A stretch of 9,356 nucleotides of DNA. Source: Nodosilinea sp. BSH.14 (GTDB taxonomy: Bacteria > Cyanobacteriota > Cyanobacteriia > Phormidesmidales > Phormidesmidaceae). Positions within the stretch are counted from its first letter, which is position 1. Each line of letters begins with the position of its first letter. Below are positions 6,843 through 9,356 of this stretch, one piece after another. A program made the position numbers and the translations under genes. The stretch covers positions 1 to 9,356 of the forward strand of contig JALQST010000100.1 in the NCBI GenBank assembly GCA_023264315.1, read 5' to 3'. The notes beneath the pieces are model-generated. The model was not told the origin of the DNA. It saw nothing but the letters and a program-made list of their open reading frames with translations, and did no database searches.

Positions 6843-6937
6843 ACCCTCACCCCCAGCCCCTCTCCTAGGAAGGAGAGGGGGGCCGGAAAGACCTCACCCC
6901 CGGCCCCTCTCCTAGGAAGGAGAGGGGAGATGGAAAG
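6843..6937. repeat. Two tandem copies of a 47-base hairpin repeat
   Basis: Each copy runs as C-rich lead (CTCACCCCC), then a perfect 10-bp stem CCCCTCTCCT / AGGAGAGGGG with AGGA loop, then a purine tail ending GGAAAGACC. Stems are at 6857-6880 and 6904-6927, exactly 47 bases apart. The copies differ at a few bases outside the stems. A third lead-like fragment (GGAAAGACCT, 6932-6941) follows. Similar C-rich/G-rich hairpins are interspersed in many cyanobacterial genomes, and this is probably such a repeat inserted inside the operon. It is not a classical terminator because no T-run follows. Confidence 0.8.
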
Positions 6938-6962
6938 ACCTTATTCACCCTTATTAAATCTC

Positions 6963-6966
6963 AGGA
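6963..6966 (+). promoter_or_regulatory. Ribosome binding site of the ferredoxin gene
   Basis: AGGA lies eight bases before ATG 6975 and supports that start. The in-frame ATG at 6930 falls at the edge of the hairpin repeat and would add 15 residues without family character. Confidence 0.5.
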
Positions 6967-6974
6967 TTTTTGCT

Positions 6975-7202
6975 ATGGCTTTGACGACTCAGCGTGTGGA
7001 TGTCCCGGTGATTGTGGACGAATCGAAGTGTCTTGAAAAATGTGTAGCCTGTATTGAAGTTTGTCCCTTAGATGTGTTGGTGAAAAATCCCGAAACGGGC
7101 AAAGCCTACATGAAATACGACGAGTGCTGGTTCTGCCTACCCTGCGAAAAGGAATGTCCTACCGGGGCGATTACGGTACAAATTCCCTTTTTGCTCAGAT
7201 AA
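6975..7202 (+). CDS. 2x[4Fe-4S] ferredoxin, adenylylsulfate reductase beta subunit (AprB)-like core
   Basis: This is a 75-residue ferredoxin with eight cysteines in two cluster motifs: C19-x3-C23-x2-C26-x3-C30-P and C51-x2-C54-x2-C57-x3-C61-P. The second motif, DECWFCLPCEKECPTGAI, closely follows the EACWECYSCIKICPQGAI segment of AprB. The first is more compact than AprB's, and the long C-terminal tail that wraps around AprA is missing, since true AprB is about 150 residues. It should carry electrons to the FAD of the flavoprotein encoded 132 bases upstream. The ATG at 6975 is preferred over 6930 because it has a ribosome site and lies outside the repeat. The HEAT-repeat gene follows after 46 bases. 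A general bacterial-type ferredoxin is the alternative, but the gene pairing and the CW-C motif favour an AprB-like subunit. Confidence 0.88.
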   Translation: MALTTQRVDVPVIVDESKCLEKCVACIEVCPLDVLVKNPETGKAYMKYDECWFCLPCEKECPTGAITVQIPFLLR

Positions 7203-7248
7203 ACGCGCTCATCCCATTCCCTTTGCCGTTATTTAGGACACCTGCCTT

Positions 7249-8226
7249 ATGTATTCCACGGATATGGATCCCGAAGTTGCACAATGGATTGAGATGCTGC
7301 GATCATCCGATCTAGACGAGCGACTGGTTGCGGTAAAGACCCTGCAACACCTGGGCGATGAGGATGCCATTGAACCATTGATTGGGGCGCTGTACGACGA
7401 AAGCCCCATGGTGCAGGAAATAGCCATCACCAGCCTGTGGGAATTTGCTAATCCGGTAGCCATTAATCCGCTGATGGACTGCCTAGGTTCGGCCCACGAA
7501 AAGGTGCGGCACGAAGCACTATCGGCCCTGAAGGAATTGGTTTCTACCAACGACCTGATGAAGCTGCTGGATTTGCTGCAAACGGGTAACGTTTACACTC
7601 AATTGAACGTGCTGGTGCTGCTGCGGAAAATCCACGATGCCCAGGCGTTGCCCTACATTTTGCCCTTCTTCCAGTCGGAAAATCCCGACCTGCGGGAGGC
7701 CGCTGTCACCACTTTGCGTTACTTGAACCAGGTGGTGCGCTGCGAGCCAGCCTTGGGCTTGGCAAAGGATCCTGTGGAAGCCGTGCGGCGGGCGGCCACG
7801 CTCACCTTGGGGCACCTCAGTGATGCCGGGGTGGTGGCGCTGCTGTGCGATCTGCTGACCAACGATAGCGATTGGCAGGTGCGGCGCAATGCGGCCCAGT
7901 CCTTGGATTTGCTGGCGGAGACTGAGTCTATCCCGGCCCTGGTGCAAGCCATGGAAGACCCAGAATGGCAGGTGCGAAAATTTACCGCCCGTGCCCTGCA
8001 AAAGGTGGCCGATGATCGGGCCATGCCTGCCCTCATTAAGGCGCTCACCGACGACTATTCCGACGTGCGTCGAGATGCGGCCACCGCCCTAGGCAAGCTG
8101 TCCAACCCCGACGCCCTGCCCGCCCTGCACCAAACCCTCCACGACCCCGACATGGACGTGCGGATTTTCTCCCAGCGGGCCATCGACGCCATCCAGAAGT
8201 CTATGCCGGAGGCCTCCCATGTCTAG
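7249..8226 (+). CDS. HEAT-repeat protein (PBS-lyase-like HEAT repeats)
   Basis: The 325 residues are made almost wholly of about ten 30-31-residue HEAT repeats. The clearest run from 195 to 316, with helix pairs of the form DSDWQVRRNAAQSLDLLAE, IPALVQAMEDPEWQVRKFTA, PALIKALTDDYSDVRRDAAT and LPALHQTLHDPDMDVR. There is no signal peptide, membrane segment or catalytic motif. Such solenoids are protein-binding scaffolds. In cyanobacteria related repeats occur in phycobilin lyases (CpcE/F), but no phycobilisome genes are nearby. The ATG at 7249 has TAGGA (7234-7238) ten bases upstream. The gene overlaps the next one (Mrp-like) by eight bases, so the two are translationally coupled. I infer a role in presenting or loading the Fe-S partner proteins encoded around it. 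Confidence 0.88.
   Translation: MYSTDMDPEVAQWIEMLRSSDLDERLVAVKTLQHLGDEDAIEPLIGALYDESPMVQEIAITSLWEFANPVAINPLMDCLGSAHEKVRHEALSALKELVSTNDLMKLLDLLQTGNVYTQLNVLVLLRKIHDAQALPYILPFFQSENPDLREAAVTTLRYLNQVVRCEPALGLAKDPVEAVRRAATLTLGHLSDAGVVALLCDLLTNDSDWQVRRNAAQSLDLLAETESIPALVQAMEDPEWQVRKFTARALQKVADDRAMPALIKALTDDYSDVRRDAATALGKLSNPDALPALHQTLHDPDMDVRIFSQRAIDAIQKSMPEASHV
8208..8212 (+). promoter_or_regulatory. Ribosome binding site of the Mrp-like gene, inside the HEAT gene
   Basis: GGAGG lies six bases before ATG 8219, within the end of the upstream coding region. The start ATG and upstream stop share ATGTCTAG, an arrangement typical of translational coupling. Confidence 0.65.
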
Positions 8227-9325
8227 CCATGCGTCCCCTTTCCATCGGGCCGATGCCGCCCCCGCCGAAGCGCCCCCCAGCCCTGAGGAACTGAGCCGCA
8301 AAGCCGAGGTCGTCGCCCTGCTGAAAACCCTCAAAGAGCCCACCCTAGGCACCGACCTGGTGAGCCTGGGCATGGTGCGAAACCTGCGGGTGGTGGGCGA
8401 TTACGTCTATCTGCGGCTCTACGTGGGGCGGCACCAGTGGGATCTACAAGCCCAGGTGCAAACCACCCTGGCCCAACTGCCCTGGTGCAAAAAAGCCTAC
8501 GCCGAACGCTGCACCATTCCCGGTGTGCGGATTACCCTGGCGGTTTCCAGCGGCAAGGGGGGTGTGGGCAAATCCACCACGGCGGTGAACCTGGCCGCTG
8601 CCCTGGCCAAAACCGGGGCCAAGGTGGGTTTGTTGGATGCCGACATCTACGGCCCCAATGTGCCCCAAATGCTGGGCTTGGGCCAGTCCCAGGTGCAGGT
8701 GATCGATACCCCCAGCGGCCAGCGGTTTGTGCCCCTAGAAGCCCACGGCATCAAGCTCATGTCCGTGGGGCTGCTGGCGGAACGGGATCATCCCCTGGCG
8801 TGGCGTGGCCCAGTGATGCACAAAATCATCACCCAGTTTCTCCATGATGTGGAGTGGGGCGAGCTGGACTACCTGCTGATTGACCTGCCCCCCGGCACGG
8901 GCGACGCGCAGATCACCATCGTCCAAGAAAGCCCCATCTGCGGCGTGGTGATGGTGACGACCCCTCAGCAGGTGGCCATTTCCGATGTGCGGCGCAGCGT
9001 CCACATGTTCCGCCAGGTGGGGGTGCCCGTGCTGGGCTTGGTGGAAAACATGAGCTACCTGCTCTGCGGCCATTGCGGCGAACCCACCCCCATCTTTGGC
9101 AGCGGCGGCGGTGCCCAAATGGCGGCGGAACTCTCCGTGCCCCTCTGGGGCCAGGTGCCCATTGACCCCCGTGTTTGTGCCCAGGGCGATGCTGGGGTGC
9201 CCCTGCCCCTCTGTGTGCCCGATGCCCCACTGAGCCAAATCTTCGGCAACATTGCCCAGGGGTTGAACGCCACCTTTGGGGCCACGGTTGAGGCCGCTCC
9301 ATCCTTAGCAATGGCCAACTCGTAA
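8219..9325 (+). CDS. mrp: Mrp/ApbC/NBP35-type Fe-S carrier P-loop ATPase with N-terminal MIP18 (DUF59)-like domain
   Basis: The family binds and transfers [4Fe-4S] clusters to apoproteins in the cytoplasm. The 368 residues begin with a polar alanine/proline-rich tail (1-22), then a DUF59-like domain (about 25-98; PTLGTDLVSLGMVRNLRVVG at 41-60). Next come the deviant Walker A GKGGVGKST (112-120), DADIYGPNVPQML (140-152), Walker B region DLPPGTGD (222-229), and the cluster-bridging CGHC (283-286) inside the conserved ENMSY...FG-GGG context. The DUF59 part reads LYVGRHQWDL where Mrp proteins usually have a TTPACPL-type segment, so its usual cysteine is missing. Being the last gene of an operon with an Fe-S flavoenzyme, it may be a dedicated copy in addition to a housekeeping Mrp elsewhere, which cannot be seen here. 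Only 31 bases follow it in the window, without a visible terminator. Confidence 0.92.
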   Translation: MSSHASPFHRADAAPAEAPPSPEELSRKAEVVALLKTLKEPTLGTDLVSLGMVRNLRVVGDYVYLRLYVGRHQWDLQAQVQTTLAQLPWCKKAYAERCTIPGVRITLAVSSGKGGVGKSTTAVNLAAALAKTGAKVGLLDADIYGPNVPQMLGLGQSQVQVIDTPSGQRFVPLEAHGIKLMSVGLLAERDHPLAWRGPVMHKIITQFLHDVEWGELDYLLIDLPPGTGDAQITIVQESPICGVVMVTTPQQVAISDVRRSVHMFRQVGVPVLGLVENMSYLLCGHCGEPTPIFGSGGGAQMAAELSVPLWGQVPIDPRVCAQGDAGVPLPLCVPDAPLSQIFGNIAQGLNATFGATVEAAPSLAMANS

Positions 9326-9356
9326 GGTTGAGTGCGGCTGGGTGGTGCATTGCTTC

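Noticed and set aside
6857..6927. Hairpins as an intrinsic terminator of the flavoprotein gene
   Set aside because: No T-run follows either stem, and the copies look like an interspersed repeat. Partial termination is still possible.
6843..6937. CRISPR array
   Set aside because: There are only two copies with no unique spacer, and the repeat is self-complementary in the manner of interspersed hairpin elements.
6930..6974. Longer ferredoxin start at ATG 6930
   Set aside because: It lies at the edge of the hairpin repeat. The ATG at 6975 has a proper ribosome site and gives a standard ferredoxin N-terminus.
8735..9238. Minus-strand open frame opposite the Mrp-like gene
   Set aside because: It is histidine/alanine/glycine-rich noise opposite conserved Mrp motifs.

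Overview
The window looks cyanobacterial. Signs are moderate G+C, GTG starts beside clear GGAG-type ribosome sites, and tandem C-rich/G-rich hairpin repeats of the CTCACCCCC...CCCCTCTCC...GGAGAGGGG kind that are common between genes of filamentous cyanobacteria. The protein types also fit. I cannot name a species, and I saw no HIP1 octamer (GCGATCGC) to settle it.

Layout. (1) 1-2668, plus strand: an ABC importer of the nitrate/sulfonate/taurine family. It consists of the C-terminal part of a substrate-binding protein carrying a NosL-like extension (87-770; the N-terminal part is not readable in frame), a permease (944-1792) and an ATPase (1844-2668). (2) 2679-4739, minus strand, convergent with the ATPase: a 686-residue regulator made of a complete LysR-type regulator joined to a complete SsuA/TauA-like binding domain with no signal peptide. 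(3) 4740-5138: a 399-base AT-richer divergent control region with three near-consecutive palindromes and a candidate promoter. (4) 5139-9325, plus strand: a four-gene set. It encodes an FAD flavoprotein resembling the alpha subunit of adenylylsulfate (APS) reductase, a 75-residue 2x[4Fe-4S] ferredoxin resembling the core of its beta subunit, a HEAT-repeat protein, and an Mrp/NBP35-type Fe-S carrier ATPase with an N-terminal MIP18/DUF59-like domain. The last two genes overlap by 8 bases. A two-copy 47-base hairpin repeat separates the flavoprotein and ferredoxin genes.

How it may work together (inference): the importer brings in an organic or inorganic oxyanion, most simply a sulfur compound. 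The regulator uses an internal copy of the same binding fold to sense it in the cytoplasm and controls the divergent promoter. The AprAB-like pair then carries out a redox step on it. The HEAT and DUF59-Mrp proteins would mature the Fe-S clusters, with a parts list that resembles the eukaryotic cytosolic Fe-S targeting machinery (MMS19, CIA2, NBP35). The substrate is unknown. The flavoprotein seems to lack the arginines that surround the APS site in true APS reductases, so it is probably not an APS reductase. Nothing here shows the system to be undescribed, but the combination is unusual and internally coherent.
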